From CADEED01 sp036677145 (lineage in GTDB: Bacteria; Pseudomonadota; Gammaproteobacteria; Steroidobacterales; Steroidobacteraceae), in assembly GCA_036677145.1 (NCBI GenBank), contig JAKFFF010000011.1:1-64000 (forward strand): a stretch of DNA of 64,000 nt. Reading direction: 5' to 3'. Positions 33,962-42,007 of the stretch are shown in pieces. The translations under genes were made by a program, and so were the position numbers. Within the stretch, counting starts at the first letter, position 1. Each line of letters starts with the position of its first letter. The notes below the pieces were generated by a model. The model saw only the letters and a list, made by a program, of their open reading frames with translations, was not told the origin of the DNA and did not search any database.

Positions 33962-34987
33962 ATGCGTTCCGGGCTAGAGAAGATGTGGTACAGCGCCGCG
34001 CGGCCAATGTGGCTCGCGCCGCTCTCGTTCCTGTACGGCGGCGTGATGTCGTTTCGCAATTTTCTGTACCGGATTGGTTTGCGACACCGGGTCGGCGTCG
34101 GCGTGCCCGTGATCGTGGTGGGCAACCTGACGGTCGGTGGTACGGGCAAGACTCCGCTGGTGGCGTGGCTGGCGAGCCGCATCGCGGAAACCGGCATGAG
34201 AGTCGCCGTGGTATCGCGCGGCTACGGTGGTCGCGCGCGCGGTGTCACGCGCGTCACGATGCACAGCCGGGCGTCGGAAGTCGGGGACGAGCCGCTGCTG
34301 CTCGCGCGGCGCGCGCAGGCCGCGGTGTTCGTCGGCCGCGATCGCGTGGCCGCGGCCCGGGCCGCGGTGGCGGACAAGGCCGACATCGTGATCTGCGACG
34401 ATGGACTGCAACACCTCGCATTGCGCCGCGATTGCGAGATTGCGGTCATCGATGGGCAGCGCGGCTTCGGCAATGGCTGCGTGCTGCCACGCGGACCGTT
34501 GCGCGAGAGCCCGCGGCGGCTGCGGCGCGTGAATGCCGTGGTCGTGAATGGCGCGATCACCGCGCCGGGCTTTGCCTTGCCCGCCATGGTCACACGCACG
34601 CATTTTTCGATGTCGATGCGGCCCGGCGATGCGCGGCCGGTCTCGGGCGGCGCCGCGCTGCGCTCGCTCACGAGTTTTCGGGGCTCGGCCGTGCACGCGG
34701 TCGCGGCGATCGGCAATCCGCAGCGATTCTTCGAAATGCTGCGCGGTGCCGGTCTGACGATCCATGAGCATCCTTTTCAGGATCACCATGCCTTCACCGC
34801 GGGCGACCTGAATTTCCGCGATGGGCTGCCAATCATCATGACCGAGAAAGATGCCGTAAAATGCGCGTCCTTCGCCGATGACCGCTGCTGGTTCGTGCCC
34901 GTCACCGCCGAGTTCGCCGAACGTGAGGCGCGCGAACTCATCGATCTGGTTCTCACGCGCGCCGAGGCGTTTCACAAAAATGGATGA
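33962..34987 (+). CDS. lpxK: tetraacyldisaccharide 4'-kinase
   Basis: This 341-residue kinase phosphorylates the 4' position of lipid A disaccharide at the inner membrane. The N-terminal hydrophobic anchor contains the family pattern PLSFLYGGVM. The P-loop VGNLTVGGTGKTPLVAWLA is at about residues 54-72. VVSRGYGGRARG and ICDDGLQHLALRRD complete the active-site segments. It is placed between msbA and kdsB, and its stop overlaps the Trm112-like gene. Confidence 0.96.
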   Translation: MRSGLEKMWYSAARPMWLAPLSFLYGGVMSFRNFLYRIGLRHRVGVGVPVIVVGNLTVGGTGKTPLVAWLASRIAETGMRVAVVSRGYGGRARGVTRVTMHSRASEVGDEPLLLARRAQAAVFVGRDRVAAARAAVADKADIVICDDGLQHLALRRDCEIAVIDGQRGFGNGCVLPRGPLRESPRRLRRVNAVVVNGAITAPGFALPAMVTRTHFSMSMRPGDARPVSGGAALRSLTSFRGSAVHAVAAIGNPQRFFEMLRGAGLTIHEHPFQDHHAFTAGDLNFRDGLPIIMTEKDAVKCASFADDRCWFVPVTAEFAEREARELIDLVLTRAEAFHKNG

Positions 34988-35171
34988 CAGGCTGCTCGAT
35001 GTGCTCGCGTGCCCCGTGTGCAAGGGGCCGCTCAAGTTGCGCCGTTCCGCGGAGGTGCTGGTGTGCCGCGCGGATCGCCTGGCGTTCCCGATTCGCGACG
35101 GCGTGCCGATGATGCTCGAAGAAGACGCGCGTCATCTGCCGTCCGACGATCCACTGCTGGCGCGCGAATGA
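34980..35171 (+). CDS. Trm112-family zinc-ribbon-like protein
   Basis: This 63-residue protein begins DDRLLDVLACPVCKGPL and continues VCRADRLAFPIRDGVPMML, the Trm112/UPF0434 (YcaR) signature. Three cysteines are seen (CPVC and the VC), while the fourth position of the zinc site is missing. The family usually sits between lpxK and kdsB, as here; its bacterial role is uncertain. ATG 34980 overlaps lpxK by 8 bp, and the stop overlaps kdsB (ATGA). Confidence 0.93.
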   Translation: MDDRLLDVLACPVCKGPLKLRRSAEVLVCRADRLAFPIRDGVPMMLEEDARHLPSDDPLLARE

Positions 35172-35914
35172 CTTTCCGCGTCGTCATTCCCGCGCGTTTC
35201 GACTCCTCGCGTTTGCCGGGCAAGGTGCTGCTGCCGCTCGCCGGCAAACCGATGCTGCAGTGGGTGCACGAAAGGGCGCGCGCCGCGCGCGCCGCCGAGG
35301 TCATCATCGCAACCGATGACGAACGTATTGCGAATGCGGCGCGTGGCTTCGGCGCCGAAGTGGCGATGACCGCGCGCACACATCTGTCGGGCACCGATCG
35401 AATTGCCGAAGTGGCCGCGGCCCGTGGCTGGAGCGATGCGGACATCGTCGTCAACGTGCAGGGCGATGAGCCGCTGATTCCGCCGGCGGTCATCGACCAG
35501 GTCGCCGCATTGCTCGGCACGCATGCGCGCGCCGACATCGCGACGCTCGCTGCGAAGTTCGCGGCCTTCACGGAATTCAACGATCCAAACAACGTCAAGG
35601 TGGCCTGCGACGCCGGCGGCCGCGCGCTGTACTTTTCACGCGCGCCGATTCCGTGGAATCGCGATGCGGCGCAGACGTTGACCGATGCGTGCCTGCGCCA
35701 CATCGGCATCTACGCCTATCGCGTCACCGCGCTGCGCCGGCTCGCGAGCCTGCCACCCGGGCGTCTCGAGCAGGTCGAAAAACTCGAACAATTGCGGGCG
35801 CTGGAAAACGGCCTGGAGATCCGCGTCGCGCTGGCCGTGGAGCGGCCACTGGCGGACGTCAATACAGCCGCCGATCTCGAGCGCGCGGAGCGCGCGCTGA
35901 CACTGCGGCCTTGA
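35168..35914 (+). CDS. kdsB: 3-deoxy-manno-octulosonate cytidylyltransferase
   Basis: This 248-residue enzyme activates Kdo as CMP-Kdo for inner-core LPS synthesis. The nucleotide-binding N-terminus VVIPARFDSSRLPGK, the LSGTDRIAEVA segment and NVQGDEPLIPP are diagnostic. The ATG at 35168 overlaps the preceding stop; the upstream part of the open frame runs through the Trm112-like gene and is not coding. Confidence 0.97.
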   Translation: MTFRVVIPARFDSSRLPGKVLLPLAGKPMLQWVHERARAARAAEVIIATDDERIANAARGFGAEVAMTARTHLSGTDRIAEVAAARGWSDADIVVNVQGDEPLIPPAVIDQVAALLGTHARADIATLAAKFAAFTEFNDPNNVKVACDAGGRALYFSRAPIPWNRDAAQTLTDACLRHIGIYAYRVTALRRLASLPPGRLEQVEKLEQLRALENGLEIRVALAVERPLADVNTAADLERAERALTLRP

Positions 35915-35919
35915 GCGAC

Positions 35920-36735
35920 ATGCTCGCGACCATTGCGGCACTGAATGTATATCCGGTGAAGTCCTGCCGCGGCATCGCGCTCGCGAGTGCTCGTCTCGAT
36001 CCCACCGGGCTCGCCGATGACCGGCACTGGATGCTGGTGAGGCCCAATGGCCGCTTCGTCACGCAGCGCGAGTTGCCGCGCCTGGCGCTCATCGCGACGG
36101 CGCTCAGCACGACTTCGCTCACGCTGTCGGCGCCCGGTTTCGCGTCACTCGAGATTCTGCGGGACGCCGCTGGCGAAACCCGCGTTGTGACCGTGTGGAA
36201 ATTCACCGGTCGCGGAATCGACTGCGGGGAGGAGGCGGCGCGCTGGTGCTCGGAGTTTCTCGACACCCCGCTGCGGCTCGTGAAATTCGATCCTGGCACG
36301 CCCCGCGAATGCAGCCCGGAGTGGACGCGCGACGAGCGTGCGGTCACGGAATTCAGCGACGGTTATCCCATGCTCGTGATCTCGCGCGGGTCTCTTGCGG
36401 ACCTGAATTCGCGCCTGCCGAACGCACTGCCGATGGAGCGCTTTCGTCCGAACATCGTGCTCGACGGCGTAAGTGCATACGACGAAGACCGCATCCACGA
36501 ATTGCGCGGCGACGGTGTCGCGCTGCGTATGGTGAAACCTTGCGCGCGCTGCGCAATCACCACGACGGACCAGCAGACCGGCGAGCGCGATGGCGAGGAG
36601 CCGCTCGCGACGCTCAAGTCCTATCGCTTCGATGCCGCGCTGCGCGGTGTGCTTTTCGGACAGAACGCGATCGCGGTGCGTGGAATCGGCGCGACGCTGC
36701 GGGTGGGACAGTCGCTCGAAATCGCCTGGAAGTAG
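35920..36735 (+). CDS. MOSC-domain protein
   Basis: This 271-residue protein has an N-terminal MOSC beta-barrel domain (ALNVYPVKSCRGIALASARL) and a MOSC domain with MERFRPNIVLDG and VKPCARCAITTTD. It resembles bacterial YcbX and the C-terminal part of molybdenum cofactor sulfurase. Such proteins bind molybdenum cofactor through a conserved cysteine, probably the one in KPCARC, and reduce N-hydroxylated compounds in E. coli (YcbX). The start is ATG 35920 or TTG 35911, the latter overlapping the kdsB stop. Confidence 0.9.
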   Translation: MLATIAALNVYPVKSCRGIALASARLDPTGLADDRHWMLVRPNGRFVTQRELPRLALIATALSTTSLTLSAPGFASLEILRDAAGETRVVTVWKFTGRGIDCGEEAARWCSEFLDTPLRLVKFDPGTPRECSPEWTRDERAVTEFSDGYPMLVISRGSLADLNSRLPNALPMERFRPNIVLDGVSAYDEDRIHELRGDGVALRMVKPCARCAITTTDQQTGERDGEEPLATLKSYRFDAALRGVLFGQNAIAVRGIGATLRVGQSLEIAWK

Positions 36736-36742
36736 CCAGACG

Positions 36743-38680
36743 CTACCGCTGGCGTGTGCCGGAGGTCGCCGTGAACGTTCCGTGGCGCGTGGAGCTGTAG
36801 ATCTCGACCCGGTCTCGGCCCTGTGTCTTGGCAACGTAGAGCGCGATGTCCGCGCGGCGCGCGACCTGATCGAACAACACGTCGCCGGCTTCGTAACCCG
36901 CGAGCCCGAGACTCAGCGTGACGGAGATGTCCTGCTCGTCCACGCGCATGCGCTGGTCGCGCAGCGCCGCGCGCAGCTTCTCCGCCGCCTGGCGTGCCTG
37001 GTCGAGTGAGTAGTCGGGGAACAACACGAGGAATTCTTCGCCGCCGTAACGCCCGAATACCTCGTTGGTATGCAGCGTGGTGCGCAGTACGGCCGCGAAC
37101 CGTTGCAGCAGCTGGTCGCCGACCGCGTGTCCGAAGCGGTCGTTGATCGACTTGAAGTGATCCAGGTCGATGAGTCCGATGATGAGCGTGCCTTTCGCCT
37201 CCCGCGCGCGTGACAGGTACTCGACCGCCTTGCGTACGATCGCGCGCCGGTTGAGCAGACCAGTGAGCTCATCGCGCTCGGCGAGCCGGATCAGCTCGGC
37301 GCGATGCCGGCGATTCGACCACAGGGCATATCCGAGCACGACGGCCGTCACGAGTCCCGCCAGTCCCGCCAGCGCGATCAGCTGCGTCGTGCGTTGCTGG
37401 CTGGTGAGTTTCTCCTCGGCGAGTTTCTTGTCCTTTTCGAGCAGCACGATCTGCTGTTTTTCCTGATCGTTCTCGAACTGCACGCGCAATTGCGCGACTT
37501 CGCGAATACGGTCGAGCGTTCCTTGTTCGCGCACGCGCCGCAGATATTCGCCCTGGTCGGTGAACGCGGCCGGGTAATTGCCCACGGCCGCATGCGCGCG
37601 TGAGCGCAGCTCGTACAACTCGGCGATGTCGTCGGCGGGCTGTGCGCCGCCGGGCGCGATCGCGCGATCGAATTGCGCCACCGCTTCCTTCGAGTGACCG
37701 AGCGCGAGATTCAACCGCCCGCGCAACGCGGCGAGGGTGCGGTAATCGTTGTCGTCCATGCCGCTGGTCTGGCTCAGCGTCAGTTCCGCGCGATCGCACC
37801 AGCGACCGGCTTCGGTGAGCGCATTGCGCTGGATCTCGACGCTGCACATGCGCAATTGCGAGAGGCCGGTGCCGACACGGTCCCCGATGCTCTCGTGAAT
37901 CCGCAACGCTTCGGTCGCGGCCATGTGCGCTTCATCGAGACGGCCGGCGGCGGTGAGGATGGCGGCGCGGCGGTCGAGCGCGGTCGCCAGCCGGATCTGC
38001 GCCTTCTGTTCGCGGAAGAACGCGATGGTTTCATCGACCAGCGCCAGCGCCTGTGGATAGTCGCGCACGGAGAATTGCGCCATGGACAGCCGGCCCGCGG
38101 CCACCATGGTCTCCTCGCGCGTGGCGTTACGGCGCAGCAGCGAGTAAGCGCGCAACAGATCGTCGAGCGCCTGGTCGGCATTGCCGTCGCGGAAATTGAG
38201 CCAGCCGCGGTCGCGCAGCACGCAACCCAGGGCGAGCGGCCGATCGCGGATCGAGTCGGCCACGCGCGTGAGTTCGACGATGGCGGCGTCGATGCCGCCC
38301 ACGTTGGTGCTCACGAGCGCGCGCACGGTGCGCATGCGAATGGCGAGATCGGACATGTCGCCGGCGGGCAGCAACGCCAGTCCGGCGTCCGCGTGCGTGA
38401 TGCTCTGTCGGCTGAACCCGAGCTGGCGCGCGGCATCGGCGGCGATCGCATGCAGCGCCGCGCGGCGCGACGGGGGCATGTCGGTGGCCGAGGAAATCGT
38501 GGTGGCGAGCTCTGGCAGGGCGGCGGCCGGATCGCGGAACGCGCGCGCTTCCATCTCCTCGAGGTCACCGGTCTGAAGGCCGATGCACGCCGCATTGGAC
38601 ACCGCGGCGAACGCCAGGCAAGAGAACGCCGTCAGGATGACGGCGTTTGCTGGAGTTCCGCGGCGAGTCGAGGCTGGCAC
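36743..38680 (-). CDS. diguanylate cyclase with periplasmic TPR-like sensor
   Basis: This 645-residue membrane protein has a signal or anchor segment at the N-terminus. About 370 residues of helical TPR-like repeats follow (for example AALDRRAAILTAAGRLDEAH, LAALRGRLNLALGHSKEA). A coiled coil comes next (around QFENDQEKQQIVLLEKDKK), then one transmembrane helix (ALAGLAGLVTAVVLGYALW) and a cytoplasmic GGDEF domain. The active loop GRYGGEEF near residue 546 and the DLDHFKSINDRFGH metal site are intact, so c-di-GMP synthesis is likely. It converges on the MOSC gene with 7 bp between stops. Confidence 0.92.
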   Translation of the reverse strand: MPASTRRGTPANAVILTAFSCLAFAAVSNAACIGLQTGDLEEMEARAFRDPAAALPELATTISSATDMPPSRRAALHAIAADAARQLGFSRQSITHADAGLALLPAGDMSDLAIRMRTVRALVSTNVGGIDAAIVELTRVADSIRDRPLALGCVLRDRGWLNFRDGNADQALDDLLRAYSLLRRNATREETMVAAGRLSMAQFSVRDYPQALALVDETIAFFREQKAQIRLATALDRRAAILTAAGRLDEAHMAATEALRIHESIGDRVGTGLSQLRMCSVEIQRNALTEAGRWCDRAELTLSQTSGMDDNDYRTLAALRGRLNLALGHSKEAVAQFDRAIAPGGAQPADDIAELYELRSRAHAAVGNYPAAFTDQGEYLRRVREQGTLDRIREVAQLRVQFENDQEKQQIVLLEKDKKLAEEKLTSQQRTTQLIALAGLAGLVTAVVLGYALWSNRRHRAELIRLAERDELTGLLNRRAIVRKAVEYLSRAREAKGTLIIGLIDLDHFKSINDRFGHAVGDQLLQRFAAVLRTTLHTNEVFGRYGGEEFLVLFPDYSLDQARQAAEKLRAALRDQRMRVDEQDISVTLSLGLAGYEAGDVLFDQVARRADIALYVAKTQGRDRVEIYSSTRHGTFTATSGTRQR

Positions 38681-38714
38681 GGCGCGTAGTTTACGCGCCC
38701 ATGCCGCACTGCGG

Positions 38715-39371
38715 TCAGCGCTGTTTGACCGAATCCAGTTTCTGTGAGGAAGGCTCGCCTTCGACGGGGGTCTCGAGCGGAATCGTGAAGAAACCGAATC
38801 CCGTGCCTTCAGCGACGTCCATCGTCACGAGGACCCGGATCTGCCGGGCGGACGCGGCGGCCCGCGTAACCGCGAACTGCTGGCGATATACGTCCCTGGA
38901 ATTGAGCTTCTGGACGCTGGCCGCACCGGCGGAGATCGTCAGTTCCGGGTTCTCCTTGATGCTGACGCGCACCGGCGCGCCGGCGACGCGCGGCACGACC
39001 GCCAGGTGCAACGTGGCCGATTGGCCCGGGGCCAGAGGGCCTTCGAGCAGATACCGGACATCGGCCGCCACGCTGATCTTGGCGCTGGGGCGGGCGAGCT
39101 TCATGGACTGGATGTCGGGTCCAATGGAGGCCGCGGGTGGCTCGGCCGGGGGCGGGGTCGTCGAGGGTTCATTCGGCGGCGCGGCCGCGGGATCGGACTC
39201 CGCGGGGGCTGTGTTTTCCGGCGCTGGGGCCGGGGCCGGCGCGGCGGCTTCGGTGGCGGGCGCGGCCGGGGTCTCGGCGGGCGGGGCCTTCTGGGCGCAG
39301 GCCGCGAGCAGGACGGCTAACAACGTTGCACCGGCCACGTTTCGGATCGTCTGGTTATTCTGGTTCGCCAT
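38715..39371 (-). CDS. lipoprotein with Pro/Ala-rich linker
   Basis: This 218-residue protein has a lipobox AVLLAAC (Cys25) followed by about 60 residues of almost only Ala, Pro, Glu and Thr. A globular domain of about 130 residues follows (KISVAADVRYLLEGPLAPGQ ... FGFFTIPLETP). That domain reads like a beta-sandwich; I recognise no family. It is probably anchored in the outer or inner membrane with the linker spanning part of the periplasm. It lies just downstream of the PKD-HExxH lipoprotein (10 bp), so the two are likely co-transcribed. Confidence 0.78.
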   Translation of the reverse strand: MANQNNQTIRNVAGATLLAVLLAACAQKAPPAETPAAPATEAAAPAPAPAPENTAPAESDPAAAPPNEPSTTPPPAEPPAASIGPDIQSMKLARPSAKISVAADVRYLLEGPLAPGQSATLHLAVVPRVAGAPVRVSIKENPELTISAGAASVQKLNSRDVYRQQFAVTRAAASARQIRVLVTMDVAEGTGFGFFTIPLETPVEGEPSSQKLDSVKQR

Positions 39372-39381
39372 GGTTGCGGCC

Positions 39382-41334
39382 TCAGTTGATCGTCACGGTC
39401 AGGTTGTAATCGCCAGGCGTGCCCTGGTCGCCGCAGCCGTTGGCGCAGTCGTAGACGTCGATGATGTAAGTGCCAGGGGTAGCGGAGAAGGTGTGTACCT
39501 CTGGATCAGGGGGTGCGTCGAAGCCGATGACGACCGGGACGCCGTTGCGATACACCACGAAGTCCGTATCCGCCGAGTTGGGGTTCGATGAGTTCGCGCT
39601 GATCGTCACGTTGCGCGTGCTCGCCACGTTGAAGCGGATGAACCGGCGATTGCCGAACGCGTTGTAAGTCCCCGCGTCATCCGTGCTGAACAGCACCAGC
39701 GGCGCGCCACCGATGGTTCCGGTCGTATACAACGGCAGCGCCGCTGAGCTCGGCACGCTGCCTGGAAAGTGCGATTCGCCGGTGCCGAATGCGTCGGCCA
39801 CGTTGTCGGTGTTCTGCGCGAGCAACAAAGTGTTGATGGCGGCTGCATCGCCCGGACGCGCGGTCTTGAGCGCCGAGATGAACGAGAAAATGCTGGTCAT
39901 CGCCGGGGTCGTGCGCTGCTCGCCGGTGAGCACGCTCCACAGCGGCGCGAAGCCGAGCGACAGCGTGTCGTTCGCGTCCGCGGCCGAATCGTACAAGTCC
40001 CAGAGGATCGACCACACCGAGGATTCGCTGCAGTAGCAGCCGTAGTCTGCTGGGCCTGTTAGCGGAGGGGTGGCCGGTGGATTCGTCTCGACGTTGAACG
40101 TGCTCGAAACGGGCGTCGTGCCTTGCATGAAGGTGTCGCGCGCCACCGGATCGTTGAGCACGATGCCGGCGAACGCGTAACCGAACCCTTCGCCGAACGC
40201 GACGCGGATATCGAGCTTGTCACCGCGGCCATGCGCACCGCCTATGTTGTCGGCGCGCGAGAAGTTGTCCTCGATGTAGTGCCCGAACTCATGCGCGATG
40301 ACGTGCTGATCGAACTCGTCGGTGTCTTCGGTGGGATCCGCCGCGAGCGTGATGACTCCGCCTTGATAAAAGGTTTCGCCGCCCGGGTTGTCCGCGGCCC
40401 AATCGAGGATGAGGCTGGGGAAATCCGTCGCCGGCGCGACCGCGAGAATCGTCTGTGTTCCCGTGTACACCGTATCGAGAACGGCGAACGGCGCGGAGGC
40501 GCGAGTCCCCGTCACCGCACCGGCGCCGCTGAAGCCGGATGGGATCGTCACGTCGTGCGGCGAGCCCGTGCTGGAGTTGAATGTCTGGCCGTCCGTGTAC
40601 GTATACGGCGCCGGCGATGCGGCGTCGTTGTCCATCGCGCGAAAATCCCAGTGGGGCAAGGCCAGCGGAGCGGCGCGCACCATCTGCGACACCGCCTGCA
40701 CGGTGATGTCGGTGTTCGCGGCCACCGTCAATGTATAGCCACCGCTGTCGTTGGTGACGGCAGTTGCGAGCACGGTCTGAGTCGAGCTCAGGGCGCGCAC
40801 GACGATGCCGCGCGCGGCCTGCTGAACCGGCGCGCCGTAGTTGAGTCCGCTCGCGGTGACCGGGATGCGCTGGAAGCGGATGGTGCCAGTGACGTTCACC
40901 GTGCCCGCCGTCAGCGGATTGACCGTGATGACGACCGTCGCAGGTGTGCTGCTGGTGCCCTGATTGTCGGTAACGGTCAGCGAGAAAGTGAGCGAGGTCG
41001 CGACCGACACGGTGGGCGCCGTGAACGTCGGCTGCGCGGTGGCCGGGCTGCCGATCGTGACGGTGGGCGTGCCGGCGGATTGGGTCCAGGCATAGGTCGC
41101 GATCGTGCCGTCGGCATCGCTGCTCAGCGATCCATTGAGCGCCACGGAAGCACCCGAGACCACCGTCTGGCTGGCGCCGGCGTTCGCCGTGGGCGCGATG
41201 TTGGCGGGTGGGTTGGGTGGCGGTGGACTGGGCGGCGGGACCGGGTTGCCACCGCCACCTCCGCCGCCTCCGCAGGCTGCCAGTAGCAGGGCGGCTGTGC
41301 CGGCCAGGATCGATCCGTGAAGTAGGTTCCGCAT
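39382..41334 (-). CDS. PKD-domain lipoprotein with HExxH metalloprotease motif
   Basis: This 650-residue lipoprotein (lipobox LLLAAC, Cys21) has a poly-Gly and Pro-rich stretch (21-45) and a PKD/REJ-like beta domain (about 46-142). A carboxypeptidase-regulatory-like domain follows (about 145-215), then a region with VIAHEFGHYIEDNF. The H348-E-x-x-H352 pair and a Glu in AFGEGFGYAFAG (about E382) fit a gluzincin zinc protease. The C-terminus (from about 555) resembles a PPC pre-peptidase domain (VYDCANGCGDQGTPGDYNL). Surface-exposed proteolysis is inferred; no close peptidase family could be named. Confidence 0.8.
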   Translation of the reverse strand: MRNLLHGSILAGTAALLLAACGGGGGGGGNPVPPPSPPPPNPPANIAPTANAGASQTVVSGASVALNGSLSSDADGTIATYAWTQSAGTPTVTIGSPATAQPTFTAPTVSVATSLTFSLTVTDNQGTSSTPATVVITVNPLTAGTVNVTGTIRFQRIPVTASGLNYGAPVQQAARGIVVRALSSTQTVLATAVTNDSGGYTLTVAANTDITVQAVSQMVRAAPLALPHWDFRAMDNDAASPAPYTYTDGQTFNSSTGSPHDVTIPSGFSGAGAVTGTRASAPFAVLDTVYTGTQTILAVAPATDFPSLILDWAADNPGGETFYQGGVITLAADPTEDTDEFDQHVIAHEFGHYIEDNFSRADNIGGAHGRGDKLDIRVAFGEGFGYAFAGIVLNDPVARDTFMQGTTPVSSTFNVETNPPATPPLTGPADYGCYCSESSVWSILWDLYDSAADANDTLSLGFAPLWSVLTGEQRTTPAMTSIFSFISALKTARPGDAAAINTLLLAQNTDNVADAFGTGESHFPGSVPSSAALPLYTTGTIGGAPLVLFSTDDAGTYNAFGNRRFIRFNVASTRNVTISANSSNPNSADTDFVVYRNGVPVVIGFDAPPDPEVHTFSATPGTYIIDVYDCANGCGDQGTPGDYNLTVTIN

Positions 41335-41393
41335 ACCGCCTTATACCGACGTGGGCGAGAAGATAGGAGTCGGATTATGTCTCGATCCTGCGC

Positions 41394-41419
41394 CAGTTCC
41401 ATTTGATCGACTGGAACTG
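41394..41419. promoter_or_regulatory. inverted repeat upstream of the tyrosine phosphatase gene
   Basis: CAGTTCC at 41394-41400 and its exact complement GGAACTG at 41413-41419 are separated by 12 bp, 75 bp before the start at 41495. It could be an operator or a leader hairpin. It lies in the 160-bp divergent region shared with the PKD lipoprotein gene. Confidence 0.4.
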
Positions 41420-41494
41420 TGCGAGCAGTCACGCGGATCGATACCAGAAGCCCCGGTTTTCGCGCCTGCGGCGAACGGGCACCATGGGACACAC

Positions 41495-41974
41495 ATGAGA
41501 ATTCTTTTTGTTTGCCTTGGGAACATCTGTCGATCGCCCACCGCCGAGGGTGTGTTGCGGGCAATGGCCGCGCGCGAATATCCCCAGCTCGATGTCGAGG
41601 TGGATTCCGCCGGCACGGCGGACTACCACGTGGGCGAACCGCCGGACCGGCGCACGATTGCCGCGGCGCGCCGGCGCGGTTACGACGTCGCCGGACTGCG
41701 GGCGCGCCGCGTCACACGCGACGACCTGGCGCGTTTCGATCACGTCCTGGCCATGGATCGCGCGAATCTCGCGGATCTCGAGTTGCTGCGCGCGAGGGAA
41801 TCGAAGGCCCGCATCGAATTGTTCCTGGACTATGCCCCGGAATGCGGTTTCGACGAGGTGCCGGATCCGTATCACGGCGGCGTCGAGGATTTCGAGCGAG
41901 TGATCGACCTGTGCGAATCCGCCGCGCGCGGCTTGCTGGAACGCCTGGGCCATAAAAAAGGGCCCGCGGCCTGA
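41495..41974 (+). CDS. low-molecular-weight protein-tyrosine phosphatase
   Basis: This 159-residue phosphatase of the LMW-PTP family has the P-loop VCLGNICRSPTAEGV at residues 6-20 with the catalytic cysteine and arginine. The general-acid aspartate is in DPYHGG near the C-terminus. Such enzymes act on tyrosine kinases of exopolysaccharide export (Wzb/Wzc) or other substrates; no kinase is nearby. ATG 41495 is chosen because it starts the first beta strand. The stop codon lies inside the terminator hairpin shared with rne. Confidence 0.93.
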   Translation: MRILFVCLGNICRSPTAEGVLRAMAAREYPQLDVEVDSAGTADYHVGEPPDRRTIAAARRRGYDVAGLRARRVTRDDLARFDHVLAMDRANLADLELLRARESKARIELFLDYAPECGFDEVPDPYHGGVEDFERVIDLCESAARGLLERLGHKKGPAA

Positions 41975-41990
41975 GCAGGCCGCGGGCCCT
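41954..41990 (-). terminator. rne terminator, overlapping the end of the phosphatase gene
   Basis: A perfect 14-bp stem (41959-41972 with 41977-41990, loop GAGC) is flanked by A6 at 41954-41959. Read on the minus strand the hairpin is followed by T6, a canonical intrinsic terminator for rne. On the plus strand only TCTTGC follows, so termination of the phosphatase transcript is less certain. Confidence 0.8.
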
Positions 41991-42007
41991 CTTGCAACGC
42001 TGTCTAA

